Counted from the first letter of the stretch, positions 1 through 8,508 are shown. The stretch: 64,000 nt of DNA from Muriicola soli (GCF_004139715.1 NZ_CP035544.1:2046001-2110000); one strand, 5' to 3'. Numbers and translations are program-made. The notes: a model not told the origin generated them from the letters alone.

Positions 1-128
1 TTGGACGCAGAAACTCCTCTTTGATGGTAGCGTTTACTTACGGGCACGATGAGTAGATCTTGGTTTAGCGCAAAAATAGGGGAATGATATCATTTGTGCG
101 CAAAGCTTCTTACTTATTGTCTCTTTTT
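1..128. other. Intergenic leader, no gene assigned
   Basis: No reading frame can be supported in this stretch downstream of the minus-strand glutamine synthetase. It holds a perfect 12-bp palindrome AATGATATCATT at 83-94, flanked by GCGCAAA (68-74) and TTTGTGCGC (94-102) as loose inverted arms, which could be an operator or part of a terminator. A plus-strand gene could end here, but too little sequence is present to tell. Confidence 0.3.
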
Positions 129-2354
129 CTATCGGATAAATAGCAATTCCCTGTATTTCGCAAGAGGCCAGCTCTGATCCTCCACGAGCTGTTCCAATTT
201 GTCGCAATGATATCTGATGTCATCAAAATAGGGTCTCACATCATGACAATAAGCCATTGCCTTTTTGTAAACATCTGGTTCTGCATTCGCCTTCTTCCGG
301 GCTTCAGTCATTGCATCCGATTTTTTACGTGTCGCCTCTAAATGGCCTGATATATCTTCCAAAATAGCGAGTTGAGCAACTGCTTGCTTTTTAAATCCCG
401 CCCCGTATACTTCTTTGATTCCCTTGATATTTTCAATCACAGCATTTTGATACTTAATAGCAGCTGGAATTATATGAGTATTCACAAGCTCGTTAAAAAC
501 CCGTCCTTCAATCTGAGTCTGTAAAATATAAGTCTCGAGCTCAACTTCCTGTCGGGCCCTGACCTCTGTTTCGCTCATTACTTGCATCTCCTGAAACAGT
601 TCCAGGGTATGCTTTGAAGTAAGGACCTGAAGGGCCTCCGGGGTGTTTTTATTATTACTCAATTTACGTTTTGCCGCCTCTTTCCACCAGGATTCACTAT
701 AACCATCACCGTCAAAACGGATACGCTTTGAGGACTTAATATATTCCCTGAGGACATTAAAGATAGCTTCATCTTTTTTAAGGCTCTTTTTTGCGATCAG
801 CGCATCTACCTCAATCTTAAAATTGATTAACTGTTTTGCCACAATGGTGTTGAGCACGGTCATGGGCTTGGCGCAATTGGATTTTGATCCTACGCCCCTC
901 ATTTCAAATTTGTTGCCGGTAAAGGCAAAGGGGGAGGTGCGGTTTCTGTCTGTGTTGTCGAGAAGAATTTCAGGGATTTTCCCAACCACGTTGAGTTTTA
1001 ATTCGGTTTTTTCCTCCGGGGATAATTTTCCTTGAGATACTCCTTCGAGTTCATCGAGAACTTCACTGAGTTGTTTCCCTATAAAAATGGAAAATATTGC
1101 CGGTGGAGCCTCGTTTGCCCCAAGGCGATGGTCATTACTCGCTGAAGCTATTGATGCCCTGAGAAGTTCCTCATAAGAATCGACTGCCTTGATCGTATTG
1201 ACAAAGAAGGTCAGAAACTGCAGGTTCTTCATCGGGGTAGAACCCGGACTGAGAAGATTCACCCCGGTATCGGTTGCCAGAGACCAATTATTGTGTTTCC
1301 CTGAACCATTGATGCCTGCAAATGGTTTTTCGTGAAAAAGAACTTTAAGGTCGTGTTTGTCTGCTACTTTCTCCATCACATCCATCAGCAGCAGATTGTG
1401 ATCCACAGCCAGGTTCGCCTCTTCAAAAACGGGAGCCAGTTCAAATTGATTCGGAGCTACTTCATTATGCCTGGTTTTCACAGGAATACCGAGCTTGGTA
1501 CATTCCACTTCCAGGTCCTTCATGTAATTTATTGCTCGCAAGGGGATCACTCCAAAATAGTGATCATCTAGTTGTTGACCTTTGGCAGCAGCCTGCCCTA
1601 CCAAAGTTCGCCCTGAAAGTACAAGATCAGGTCTGGAATTGGCGAGGGACTTGTCTATTAGAAAGTATTCCTGTTCCCATCCCAGGGTGGCGTTTACCTT
1701 ATTAACGGTCTTGTCAAAATACCGGGCAACTTTGGTAGCGGCTTCATCAACTGCATGTAAGGCACGTAATAATGGGACTTTATTATCTAAAGCTTCTCCG
1801 GTATAGGATACAAAGACAGTGGGAATACACAAGGTTGCTCCGTAAATAAAGGCCGGTGAAGTAGGATCCCATGCTGTATATCCACGGGCCTCAAATGTAT
1901 TTCGGATTCCTCCGCTGGGAAAGCTGGAGGCGTCAGGTTCTTGTTGTACCAGTTGGCTGCCACCGAACTTCTCAATAGCCCTGCCATTTGGAAGGAGGTC
2001 GAAAAAGGCGTCGTGTTTTTCGGCAGTGGCCCCTGTTAAGGGCTGAAACCAGTGAGTGTAGTGGGTAGCACCCATAGATAACGCCCATGATTTCATGGAT
2101 TCGGCGATTTGATCAGCCATCTTTCTGTTGATTTTTGAACCTGTGAAAATGGCATTTTTCACACTCTCCAGGGCATCCCTGGTTAAGTATTGAGTCATTC
2201 GGTCTTCGTTAAAAACCTGCGATCCGAAGAGTTCTGACCTTCTGATTTCTTCAACCGTAATAGAAGGTTTTCGCTGAGAACTTTGGCTGATGGCGTTTAA
2301 TCTTTGAGTAGACATATCTGGAAAGGTTTTTATTCCGGGAGCTAAATTAAACAT
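129..2354 (-). CDS. glnN: Glutamine synthetase type III (GSIII)
   Basis: ATP-dependent ligation of ammonia to glutamate in the cytosol, the main nitrogen-assimilation step. The 741-residue length is right for GSIII (about 700-740) and far above GSI/GSII. Visible active-site motifs are GWEQEYFLID, KTRHNEVAPNQFE, the glutamate/ATP-flap motif NGSGKHNNWS and NRTSPFAFTGNKFEMR. The long C-terminal part from about residue 590, with a charged helical stretch, is typical of the family. The gene is divergent from the GSII-type synthetase, and the 173-bp shared promoter region carries three ACCCC-type motifs. Presence of both GSIII and GSII isozymes is common in Flavobacteriia; which one dominates cannot be told from sequence. 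Confidence 0.95.
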   Translation of the reverse strand: MFNLAPGIKTFPDMSTQRLNAISQSSQRKPSITVEEIRRSELFGSQVFNEDRMTQYLTRDALESVKNAIFTGSKINRKMADQIAESMKSWALSMGATHYTHWFQPLTGATAEKHDAFFDLLPNGRAIEKFGGSQLVQQEPDASSFPSGGIRNTFEARGYTAWDPTSPAFIYGATLCIPTVFVSYTGEALDNKVPLLRALHAVDEAATKVARYFDKTVNKVNATLGWEQEYFLIDKSLANSRPDLVLSGRTLVGQAAAKGQQLDDHYFGVIPLRAINYMKDLEVECTKLGIPVKTRHNEVAPNQFELAPVFEEANLAVDHNLLLMDVMEKVADKHDLKVLFHEKPFAGINGSGKHNNWSLATDTGVNLLSPGSTPMKNLQFLTFFVNTIKAVDSYEELLRASIASASNDHRLGANEAPPAIFSIFIGKQLSEVLDELEGVSQGKLSPEEKTELKLNVVGKIPEILLDNTDRNRTSPFAFTGNKFEMRGVGSKSNCAKPMTVLNTIVAKQLINFKIEVDALIAKKSLKKDEAIFNVLREYIKSSKRIRFDGDGYSESWWKEAAKRKLSNNKNTPEALQVLTSKHTLELFQEMQVMSETEVRARQEVELETYILQTQIEGRVFNELVNTHIIPAAIKYQNAVIENIKGIKEVYGAGFKKQAVAQLAILEDISGHLEATRKKSDAMTEARKKANAEPDVYKKAMAYCHDVRPYFDDIRYHCDKLEQLVEDQSWPLAKYRELLFIR

Positions 2355-2365
2355 TTCGCAGATAT

Positions 2366-2460
2366 ACCCCTATAATTAATAATTATTTACAATGAACCCC
2401 TATTAAATCAGGGGTGTTGATAATTATGTCGAAATTATTAATAATTACCCCCTATAATTT
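2366..2460. promoter_or_regulatory. Candidate shared operator of divergent glutamine synthetases
   Basis: The divergent intergenic region has three copies of a related motif: ACCCCTATAATTA (2366-2378), ACCCCTATTAAATCAGGGGT (2396-2415, arms ACCCCT and AGGGGT form an inverted repeat) and ACCCCCTATAATTT (2447-2460). Spacing between motif starts is about 30 and 51 bp. Two genes of the same pathway fire away from this region, so a nitrogen-responsive regulator site is a reasonable inference, but the cognate regulator is unknown. Confidence 0.45.
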
Positions 2461-2527
2461 TATGGATCTATGGAAAATCTTTTATTTTTGGTGATCTTAA
2501 AAATTTGAAAATTTAACTCGCAAGATT

Positions 2528-3550
2528 ATGAGCAAAGCAAAATTAGAATACATCTGGCTGGATGGATATCATCCCACCCAGAACATGCGTAGCAAGACGA
2601 AGATCGAGGACGATTTCAGTGGAAAGCTGGAAGACTGCCCAGTTTGGTCATTTGACGGAAGTTCAACGCAGCAGGCCGAAGGAGGATCTTCTGATTGCCT
2701 TCTGAAACCAGTAGCTATTTTTCCGGATCCTACCCGAATTAATGGGTACCTAGTGATGACAGAAGTAATGAATGCTGATGGAACACCTCATGTTTCCAAT
2801 CACAGGGCCAAAATTGATGACGATGACAACGACTTTTGGTTCGGCTTTGAGCAGGAATACTTTATTATGGACAGGAAAACGCAACTGCCTTTGGGCTTCC
2901 CATTGGGAGGTTACCCGGGACCACAGGGAATGTACTACTGTTCCGTAGGAGGACTCAATACTCATGGCCGTGATTTTGTTGAAGAGCACGCAGACATTTG
3001 TCTTGAAGCTGGGATTAATTTTGAAGGGATCAACCAAGAGGTTGCTTCAGGACAATGGGAATTTCAGATTTTTGCCAAAGGAGCCAAGAATGCAGGTGAC
3101 CAGGTATGGGTAGCTCGCTATATCTTAGATCGACTAACTGAATCTTACGGATATTATATAGAATATCATCCAAAACCTGTAAAAGGAGATTGGAACGGTT
3201 CCGGAATGCATGCTAATTTCTCAAACAGTCTGTTGAGAAATGCAGGTAGCAAGGATGTATACGAAGCAGTCTGTGAGGCATTCAGGCCTGTGGCTAAAGA
3301 ACATATCGCTGTATATGGTGAATTCAACGACCAGCGACTCACCGGACTTCATGAAACAGCTTCCATTAATGACTTCAGCTATGGAGTTTCAGACAGAGGA
3401 GCTTCCATCAGGATTCCAATTGCTACCGTTGAGCGCGGATGGAAAGGATGGTTGGAAGACAGACGTCCTGCTTCAAACGGTGATCCGTACAAAATTGCAG
3501 GAAGAATTGTTCAGACCGTAAAATCGGCCAAGATCGAAGTTTCTGCTTGA
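2528..3550 (+). CDS. glnA: Glutamine synthetase, GSII (eukaryote-like) type
   Basis: Glutamine synthetase of the short beta-Grasp type. At 340 residues it matches the GSII length (about 340-370) rather than GSI (about 470). Visible are the N-terminal beta-Grasp region with CPVWSFDGSSTQQAEG, the metal/ATP motif FGFEQEYFI, the glutamate-binding NGSGMHANFS and the C-terminal GVSDRGASIRIP with the substrate-binding arginine. It lies head-to-head with the GSIII gene and ends in a strong intrinsic terminator, so it is probably monocistronic. No adenylylation loop of the GSI-beta kind is evident. Confidence 0.95.
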   Translation: MSKAKLEYIWLDGYHPTQNMRSKTKIEDDFSGKLEDCPVWSFDGSSTQQAEGGSSDCLLKPVAIFPDPTRINGYLVMTEVMNADGTPHVSNHRAKIDDDDNDFWFGFEQEYFIMDRKTQLPLGFPLGGYPGPQGMYYCSVGGLNTHGRDFVEEHADICLEAGINFEGINQEVASGQWEFQIFAKGAKNAGDQVWVARYILDRLTESYGYYIEYHPKPVKGDWNGSGMHANFSNSLLRNAGSKDVYEAVCEAFRPVAKEHIAVYGEFNDQRLTGLHETASINDFSYGVSDRGASIRIPIATVERGWKGWLEDRRPASNGDPYKIAGRIVQTVKSAKIEVSA

Positions 3551-3572
3551 GGAAATCAACTAACGTAAATTC

Positions 3573-3608
3573 AAACCGTTTTCAGAAGTATTTGAAAACG
3601 GTTTTTTT
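3573..3608 (+). terminator. Intrinsic terminator after the GSII-type synthetase
   Basis: Perfect 12-bp stem AAACCGTTTTCA / TGAAAACGGTTT with an 8-nt loop, followed by a T run. It lies 22 bp past the stop codon and separates this gene from the convergent antiporter gene. Confidence 0.9.
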
Positions 3609-3624
3609 ATGCCGTAATTTTTGG

Positions 3625-4563
3625 TTATCCCAGGGTTAAATATAAAAAAGCCCCGTAGCCCAGTAGCAGTATAATTCCGTCATGCCATCCCAACCTGAGT
3701 CCTTTGGGAAAAAATACAAGGGGAAGGACTAAAAAGGCAAAGCCCAGCATCCAGAAAATATCATTGTTCAATAACCCCTGATCTATCACATGAATTGGGC
3801 TTACCATTGACGTAATGCCCAGTACAGCCAACAGATTGAAAATATTGGATCCAATTAGGTTTCCCAGACCAATAGCTTTTTCTTTTTTGAGGATGGCAAT
3901 CACCGAAGCGGCTAATTCAGGGATACTAGTACCCACAGATACTACCGTAATCCCAATTATTCGCTCGCTTACCTCATAAAAAGTGGCAAGACCAACTGCT
4001 CCGGTAATCAGGAATTCCGATCCGGCCCAGAGGCCAAATCCGCCTATACCAAGGAAAAATACCGCTTTGTAAAGTGGTAAAGGGATGATGCTTTTATCCA
4101 AATTCTCCACTACGGCGGGTTTCTGAAATTTCAAAAGAAAAACGAGAAAGAGGAAGAGACAGCCCAGCATGATACATCCTTCCAATGCGCTTATCACGCC
4201 ATCGAAATAGATTAAAAAAAAGAATAGCAGTGAGGCTGCCATCATCACGGGCCAGTCCGTTTTATAAAAGCTTTTTCGAACCTCTATTGGCCCTAAAACC
4301 AGGATGATCCCCAGTACCAGGCCCAAATTGGCAATATTTGATCCAACGACGTTCCCCAAGGCCAGGTCGGGAAAACCTTCCAGGGCCGCATTTACACTTA
4401 CAATGAGTTCCGGAGTGGAGGTTGCAAAGGAAACAATAGTCATCCCTATGATGATCCTAGGGATATTCAGCCTAAGGGAAAGAGCTACGGATGCCTTCAG
4501 GAGCCAATTCCCACCGATAATCAGCAGAGTCAGGCCCAGGACTATAAATATAAAATGCTGCAA
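3625..4563 (-). CDS. Calcium/sodium antiporter (CaCA family, YrbG-like)
   Basis: A 312-residue inner-membrane antiporter with about ten hydrophobic segments. The two inverted alpha-repeats that define the CaCA superfamily are clear: N-terminal SFATSTPELIVSVNAAL with GNVVGSNIANLGLVLG, and C-terminal SVGTSIPELAASVIAIL with GNLIGSNIFNLLAVLG. The TS-PEL glutamates and GSN asparagines are the ion-binding residues of the family. Length fits bacterial YrbG-type proteins. Ion specificity (Ca2+/Na+ versus Ca2+/H+) cannot be told. It appears monocistronic and convergent to the glutamine synthetase gene. Confidence 0.92.
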   Translation of the reverse strand: MQHFIFIVLGLTLLIIGGNWLLKASVALSLRLNIPRIIIGMTIVSFATSTPELIVSVNAALEGFPDLALGNVVGSNIANLGLVLGIILVLGPIEVRKSFYKTDWPVMMAASLLFFFLIYFDGVISALEGCIMLGCLFLFLVFLLKFQKPAVVENLDKSIIPLPLYKAVFFLGIGGFGLWAGSEFLITGAVGLATFYEVSERIIGITVVSVGTSIPELAASVIAILKKEKAIGLGNLIGSNIFNLLAVLGITSMVSPIHVIDQGLLNNDIFWMLGFAFLVLPLVFFPKGLRLGWHDGIILLLGYGAFLYLTLG

Positions 4564-4694
4564 ATGTCAGATTTAAAAAATATAACGCAATCCTGAAGAG
4601 AACGATTATACCTTACGCGATTTCCATATATAGAATGTCAAATGTAAAAAATAGAAAGGATATAGTTTATTAAAAATGTTAAATAACTACAAAT

Positions 4695-4729
4695 ATAGTT
4701 GTATAACTATTTTTTTAGTAGTAGGTTTG
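4695..4729 (+). promoter_or_regulatory. Promoter with overlapping BlaI-type operator
   Basis: ATAGTTGTATAACTAT (4695-4710) is an inverted repeat with 6-bp arms, and TACAA...TTGTA (4689-4703) overlaps it, resembling the TACA/TGTA dyads bound by BlaI/MecI repressors. A TTG at 4699-4701 lies 20 bp upstream of TAGGTTTG (4722-4729), which matches the Bacteroidota -7 element TAnnTTTG. The dyad therefore covers the -33 element, as expected for autorepression by the BlaI homologue at 5063. Assignment is by inspection, not measured. Confidence 0.55.
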
Positions 4730-4780
4730 ATTTGCGCATTTGAGATGTAAAATCAGGTTAGATGACCTAAAATTAAAGGA

Positions 4781-5048
4781 ATGAGAAAAAGTTTTGGTAG
4801 TGCATCGATTATTTTATTGTTGATGACAGGATGTGCTCAAAATACGTCATCCGAGCAATCTGCCTTTAAAAGTGAGGAGCAGAAATCAGAATTTATCTCC
4901 GGAAGTGGCCAATTGCCGGGATAATTATGGTGAGGCCTTAAGGGCAAAGGGGACGAAAAACGAAGCAATTTCAGCATAAGAAAAAGCCCTGGAAATAAGG
5001 CCCGATTTGGAATCTGCTCAGAGGGCACTTGAAGAACTAAAACAATAA
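4781..5048 (+). pseudogene. Decayed lipoprotein with C-terminal TPR motif
   Basis: ATG at 4781 opens a 47-codon frame with a lipoprotein signal (MRKSFGSASIILLL..TGC) that stops at 4922. A second frame, shifted by one base, then reads DNYGEALRAKG, TKNEAISA, stop, EKALEIRPDLESA and RALEELKQ, ending at 5046-5048. This is a recognisable TPR helix pair in which the tyrosine usually found between A and E has become TAA. Removing one G from the CCGGG at 4916-4920 would join the two frames, but the internal TAA would remain. The segment sits under the BlaI-type operator at the position of a target gene, so it may be the remnant of a longer regulated lipoprotein. Confidence 0.6.
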
Positions 5049-5062
5049 TCAGAATACAGCTT

Positions 5063-5422
5063 ATGAAAAAACTGACGAACAAAGAGGAAGAGGTGATGAA
5101 GATTCTCTGGAAGCTGAAAAAGGCTTTTGTAAAAGAGATCCTGGCCGAAATAAAAGAAGATAAACCCCACTACAATACCCTATCTACTATTGTACGTAAC
5201 CTAGAAGACAAGGAATACGTGGGTCATGAGGCCTTTGGAAATACACATCGGTACTTCCCTTTAATATCGATGGAAGCTTACCGAAAGCGATTTGTAAATG
5301 CCACAATTGCCGACTTTTACGACAATTCTTATAAAAGTCTGGTTTCTTTCTTTGCCAAGGAAGAAAAAATATCGGTGGAAGAATTAAAGGAAATTATTGA
5401 GCTCATTGAAAAAAATAAATGA
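5063..5422 (+). CDS. BlaI/MecI/CopY family transcriptional repressor
   Basis: A 119-residue winged-helix repressor. The opening LTNKEEEVMKILWKLKKAF and the recognition segment HYNTLSTIVRNLEDKEYV are the classical BlaI/MecI DNA-binding domain, and the C-terminal third is helical for dimerisation and proteolytic control. It overlaps the M56 peptidase gene by 4 bp (ATGA), so the two are translationally coupled. In this family the membrane peptidase relieves repression by cleavage of the repressor. The dyad at 4695 is its likely operator. No beta-lactamase is nearby, so the controlled stress or substrate is unknown. Confidence 0.92.
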   Translation: MKKLTNKEEEVMKILWKLKKAFVKEILAEIKEDKPHYNTLSTIVRNLEDKEYVGHEAFGNTHRYFPLISMEAYRKRFVNATIADFYDNSYKSLVSFFAKEEKISVEELKEIIELIEKNK

Positions 5423-7254
5423 TGGAAGCATTTTTTGAATATTTATTGAAATCCTCAGGAATACTGCTAATATTTTATATAGTCTACCTCCTTTTGCTTC
5501 AAAAGGAAACCCTGTTTAAGGAGAATCGAAGATTTCTCCTGCTAGGATTACTGTGTGCTTTGTTATGTCCCTGGATCAGTATTCCGGTTTACATAGAAAT
5601 GGTTCCTGTGTCTATAAGTTCTGCAAATACGGGCACATTGGTAAACACAGCGTCTAATTCGGGCTCCAGGATTGATCCCTGGGTAATCGGTTTTATTATA
5701 TATCTGGCCGGATTGGTTTTTTGGTTGACCAAATTCGGACTCCAACTTTGGTCACTTCGCGCTACCCTGAGCAGGGCAGTACTTAAAAGGAAGGAACAAA
5801 AGATTCGATATTTGGAAACTGATCAGCAAATTGCCCCGTTTTCATTCTTTAACTACATCGTCTACAATCCTGGTTTTTACAACCGTACAGAACTCGATTC
5901 TATTCTGGCTCATGAAAAAGCCCACTGTGAACAAAAGCACTCCTTGGATATTTTGATCAGTCAACTTTTTACAATCATTTTATGGATTAATCCGATGAGT
6001 TTTATGTACCACAATAAAATTCGACAGAATCTTGAATTCCTGGCCGATGCGAGTGCCATGAACCGTATCCCGTCAAAGAAGGGTTATCAGTATACCATGC
6101 TTAAAGTATCGGGGCAGGAGCTTCCGATAAGTATCATAAATCATTTTTATAATTCATTAATCAAAAAACGAATCGTCATGTTACAAAAATCGCAATCAAA
6201 AAAGGCACGGATAATCAAAGCGGCACTGGTTGTCCCGGCTTTGGCCCTATTCCTGTTTAGCTTCAACACCAAAGAAATTTACATCCCATCAAACAAGGGA
6301 TCTGATGTTAGTTGGGAGGAGATGAAATTAACCAAGGAGATTAAAATTCAGATCAACAAGGATACCACCGATGAAGAATTGGCAGAAATGAAGGAAATGA
6401 TGGCAGAGGAAGGAGCCGACTTTTCCTATACTGTGGTTCGGAATGAGGAAAAAGAAATCATTGAACTGTCGATTAACGTACAGGGAACATCGGAAGATGG
6501 TAAAGAATTTAACGGCACCTCAGATTTTAATAATGACGGTGAACCTATTGACCCTGTTACCATTGTCTTTGATCCCGAAGGAAAAATGATGTTCATGGGA
6601 GGAGAAGGTGAAATGGAATTTGGAAAAAGCCTTGAGAAAAGTAAAATGACATGGATTATGGAAGAGGATACCGAAATTTCTGAGAAAGAGATTGAAAAAA
6701 TGAAAGAAGACGGAATCGTAGTTATACGCGTTACCGAAGATGAAAATGAATGGACCGATGACAAGGGAAATATCACCAAAAGGATTAAGGTAATTAATGG
6801 TGGTGACGACAAAGAAGGAGAAAAGATCATTATTAAAGGAGTTGATGGGGACATACATTCTGACGAGGAAATGAGGATCATTAAAAAGAAAATTATTAAA
6901 AGTAAGGATGGAGAAATAGAAATTCATGAAGGGCATGAAGATTCAGAAATAGAACACATCGAGGTCATCAAATCAAAAGGTGGGAAAGGCAAGAATGTTT
7001 TTATAATCAAGGATTCAGATGATGAAGAAGATATCGAAGTCATGGAAGGGAATGCGTTCTTCTTTGTGGACACAGAGAAGGGAGAAAAACCATTGTATGT
7101 AATCGATGGGAAAGTGGTTAAAGAAAAAGCTTTTAGCTCTCTCTCGCCAAAGGATATCGCTACGGTTAATGTCTACAAGGGAGAGAAAGCCATTGAAAAG
7201 TACGGAAAGAAAGCAAAGGACGGAGTTGTAGAAGTGATCACCAAGAAGGACTGA
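5419..7254 (+). CDS. BlaR1-like M56 membrane peptidase with acidic C-terminal region and TonB-plug-like tail
   Basis: A 611-residue signal-transducing membrane metallopeptidase. Hydrophobic segments lie near residues 8-25, 38-56 and 88-108, and another near 265-282. The zinc site HEKAH is at residues 165-169 with downstream QNLEFLADA supplying the third ligand. There is no penicillin-binding sensor domain. Residues about 290-545 are a highly charged Glu/Lys/Asp-rich region with short repeated strands such as GDDKEGEKIIIKGVDG. The end (about 545-611, PLYVIDGKVVKEKAF then VNVYKGEKAIEKYG and DGVVEVITKK) resembles a TonB-dependent-receptor plug motif, as seen in many Bacteroidota M56 proteins. 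It is coupled to the BlaI gene and followed by a terminator. Ligand unknown. Confidence 0.88.
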   Translation: MMEAFFEYLLKSSGILLIFYIVYLLLLQKETLFKENRRFLLLGLLCALLCPWISIPVYIEMVPVSISSANTGTLVNTASNSGSRIDPWVIGFIIYLAGLVFWLTKFGLQLWSLRATLSRAVLKRKEQKIRYLETDQQIAPFSFFNYIVYNPGFYNRTELDSILAHEKAHCEQKHSLDILISQLFTIILWINPMSFMYHNKIRQNLEFLADASAMNRIPSKKGYQYTMLKVSGQELPISIINHFYNSLIKKRIVMLQKSQSKKARIIKAALVVPALALFLFSFNTKEIYIPSNKGSDVSWEEMKLTKEIKIQINKDTTDEELAEMKEMMAEEGADFSYTVVRNEEKEIIELSINVQGTSEDGKEFNGTSDFNNDGEPIDPVTIVFDPEGKMMFMGGEGEMEFGKSLEKSKMTWIMEEDTEISEKEIEKMKEDGIVVIRVTEDENEWTDDKGNITKRIKVINGGDDKEGEKIIIKGVDGDIHSDEEMRIIKKKIIKSKDGEIEIHEGHEDSEIEHIEVIKSKGGKGKNVFIIKDSDDEEDIEVMEGNAFFFVDTEKGEKPLYVIDGKVVKEKAFSSLSPKDIATVNVYKGEKAIEKYGKKAKDGVVEVITKKD

Positions 7255-7293
7255 TCTATAGGTCTTTCAAAACGAATTTCTTGTCAATAGTAA

Positions 7294-7320
7294 AGCCGAC
7301 CTGAAACAGGTCGGTTTTTA
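7294..7320 (+). terminator. Intrinsic terminator after the M56 peptidase gene
   Basis: Perfect 8-bp stem CCGACCTG / CAGGTCGG (7296-7303, 7307-7314) with an AAA loop, followed by a T-rich tail. Confidence 0.88.
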
Positions 7321-7412
7321 TTTGAAAAAAGATGAAACTGCCAAATAAGGTGCAATTTGATTGATTTTTACTCTACGTTTTTCAAATTCAGCAGTAAACA
7401 GCCCTACAATTA

Positions 7413-7637
7413 TTACATATTATCATCATAAAACTCCTTTACTATAACCATTTGTAAATTTTTTGTAGACTTACTATTGTAATTAGCAATAGTTTTTATT
7501 TTTTCTCTTACATTTCTGTACGCACTTTTATTAGTTTTCTTTCTTTTCCTTGGCCGCATTAGGTCACTTATATATCTTCCTGAAAAATTAAGAAAATGAG
7601 GATCTTTTCCTCTTAAAAACTCAATACATGATTGCAT
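7413..7637 (-). CDS. Hypothetical 74-residue basic protein
   Basis: An isolated reading frame in an AT-rich stretch between a terminator and the small conserved protein. The product is rich in Lys/Arg (RPRKRKKTNKSAYRNVREKI) and has no signal peptide or recognisable domain. Composition is visibly more AT-rich than flanking genes, which fits either foreign DNA or chance. The remainder of 7321-7769 contains no other frame that I can support. Confidence 0.25.
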   Translation of the reverse strand: MQSCIEFLRGKDPHFLNFSGRYISDLMRPRKRKKTNKSAYRNVREKIKTIANYNSKSTKNLQMVIVKEFYDDNM

Positions 7638-7769
7638 TAGTAAAATTGGTTTTACAATTCTTTATTCTGCTTGTTGGGCTGTTATTGTAGATTGCAACGC
7701 AGGGATAAAGAAATAGGAATTGAGGTGGTGAGCCAAGCAGTATAAAGAGAGAATTGCTACATTTGGTGC

Positions 7770-7922
7770 ATGAAAAAGTCTTTTTTCAAAGTGCTGGCTG
7801 CCATCAATAGGATATTTCTACCCTCCTACTCAAAAAAAGATTTCGATCTTTCAAAGGCCAGTAAACTACAATTAGCCATAATAGGCTGGAGGTATTTTGT
7901 TACCACCAGGGCAATAGATTAG
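7770..7922 (+). CDS. Conserved small flavobacterial protein, 50 aa
   Basis: ATG at 7770 opens a 50-codon frame with start MKKSFFKVLAAINRIFLPSY and end LAIIGWRYFVTTRAID. From memory, very similar short proteins (a Phe/Leu-rich N-terminus, a PSYSKK segment and an AIxxWRYFVTT end) occur widely in Flavobacteriia; function is unknown. The N-terminal part is an amphipathic, basic helix and no membrane span is evident. Its stop codon overlaps the last codon of the convergent apt gene by 3 bp (7920-7921), so the two transcripts must overlap at their 3' ends. Confidence 0.7.
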   Translation: MKKSFFKVLAAINRIFLPSYSKKDFDLSKASKLQLAIIGWRYFVTTRAID

Positions 7923-8430
7923 AACCGCATTAAGGAATTTACCTTATAACCAACCAACTTTGAAGCTCCGTGTAATGCAGTTAATTCCAGTAGGAAATTA
8001 CACTGTATCACAACCCCACCCAGGGCTTCAATAAGCTTACAGGTAGCCTTTGCGGTTCCCCCGGTGGCAAGAACATCATCGTGTACCACTACTCTGTCTC
8101 CAGGGTTAATGGCATCGGCGTGTATCTCTAAAGTATCCGACCCGTATTCAAGGTCGTAAGTATGACTGATTTTCTGATGGGGTAATTTCCCTACTTTTCT
8201 TACGGGGACAAATCCGGCCCCAATTCCAGTGCCAGAACAGGGCCATAAAAAAACCCCCGGCTTTCCATACCCACCACTACATCCACCTTTTCATTTCCTA
8301 TGAATTCTAAAAGTGCCTTTGAAGCGGCAGCAAAGGCCTCAGCATCTTTCAGCAAGGGAGTAATATCCTTAAAACCAATTCCTTGCTTTGGAAAATTATC
8401 GATATCCCGCACATACTGTTTAAAATCCAT
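7919..8430 (-). pseudogene. apt: Adenine phosphoribosyltransferase, broken by one frameshift
   Basis: Purine salvage enzyme converting adenine and PRPP to AMP. The first frame (8430 down to 8200) gives DFKQYVRDIDNFPKQGIGFK and GMESRGFFYGPVLALELG. The sense then continues one base out of frame as AGFVPVRKVGKLPHQKISHT, YDLEYGSDTLEIHADAI and the PRPP loop VVVHDDVLATGGTAKA, and ends at 7919. Restoring one G to the GGGG run (8218-8221 on this strand) gives a normal 170-residue apt. All motifs are otherwise intact, so a base-calling error or a very recent mutation is more likely than old decay. Confidence 0.88.
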
Positions 8431-8447
8431 ATTTGGTTTTTCTTTAT

Positions 8448-8479
8448 TTTGCCCATAAATGTAAAAAGAAATATATTTG
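8448..8479 (+). promoter_or_regulatory. Promoter of tRNA-Arg
   Basis: TTTG at 8448-8451, 20 bp spacer, TATATTTG at 8472-8479. This matches the Bacteroidota sigma consensus TTTG-N19-TAnnTTTG with one extra spacer base. The tRNA begins 30 bp downstream of the -7 element. Confidence 0.65.
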
Positions 8480-8508
8480 CAGGCCCTTTCACAAGGGAAT
8501 TCACTTTA

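Noticed and set aside
4781-4924. Functional 47-aa lipoprotein
   Set aside because: The continuing TPR sense in a shifted frame with an internal TAA shows it is the front part of a damaged gene.
6426-6936. Antisense frames of 138-151 aa inside the M56 peptidase gene
   Set aside because: Long only because the Glu/Lys-rich coding strand has few stops in reverse; no signal or domain.
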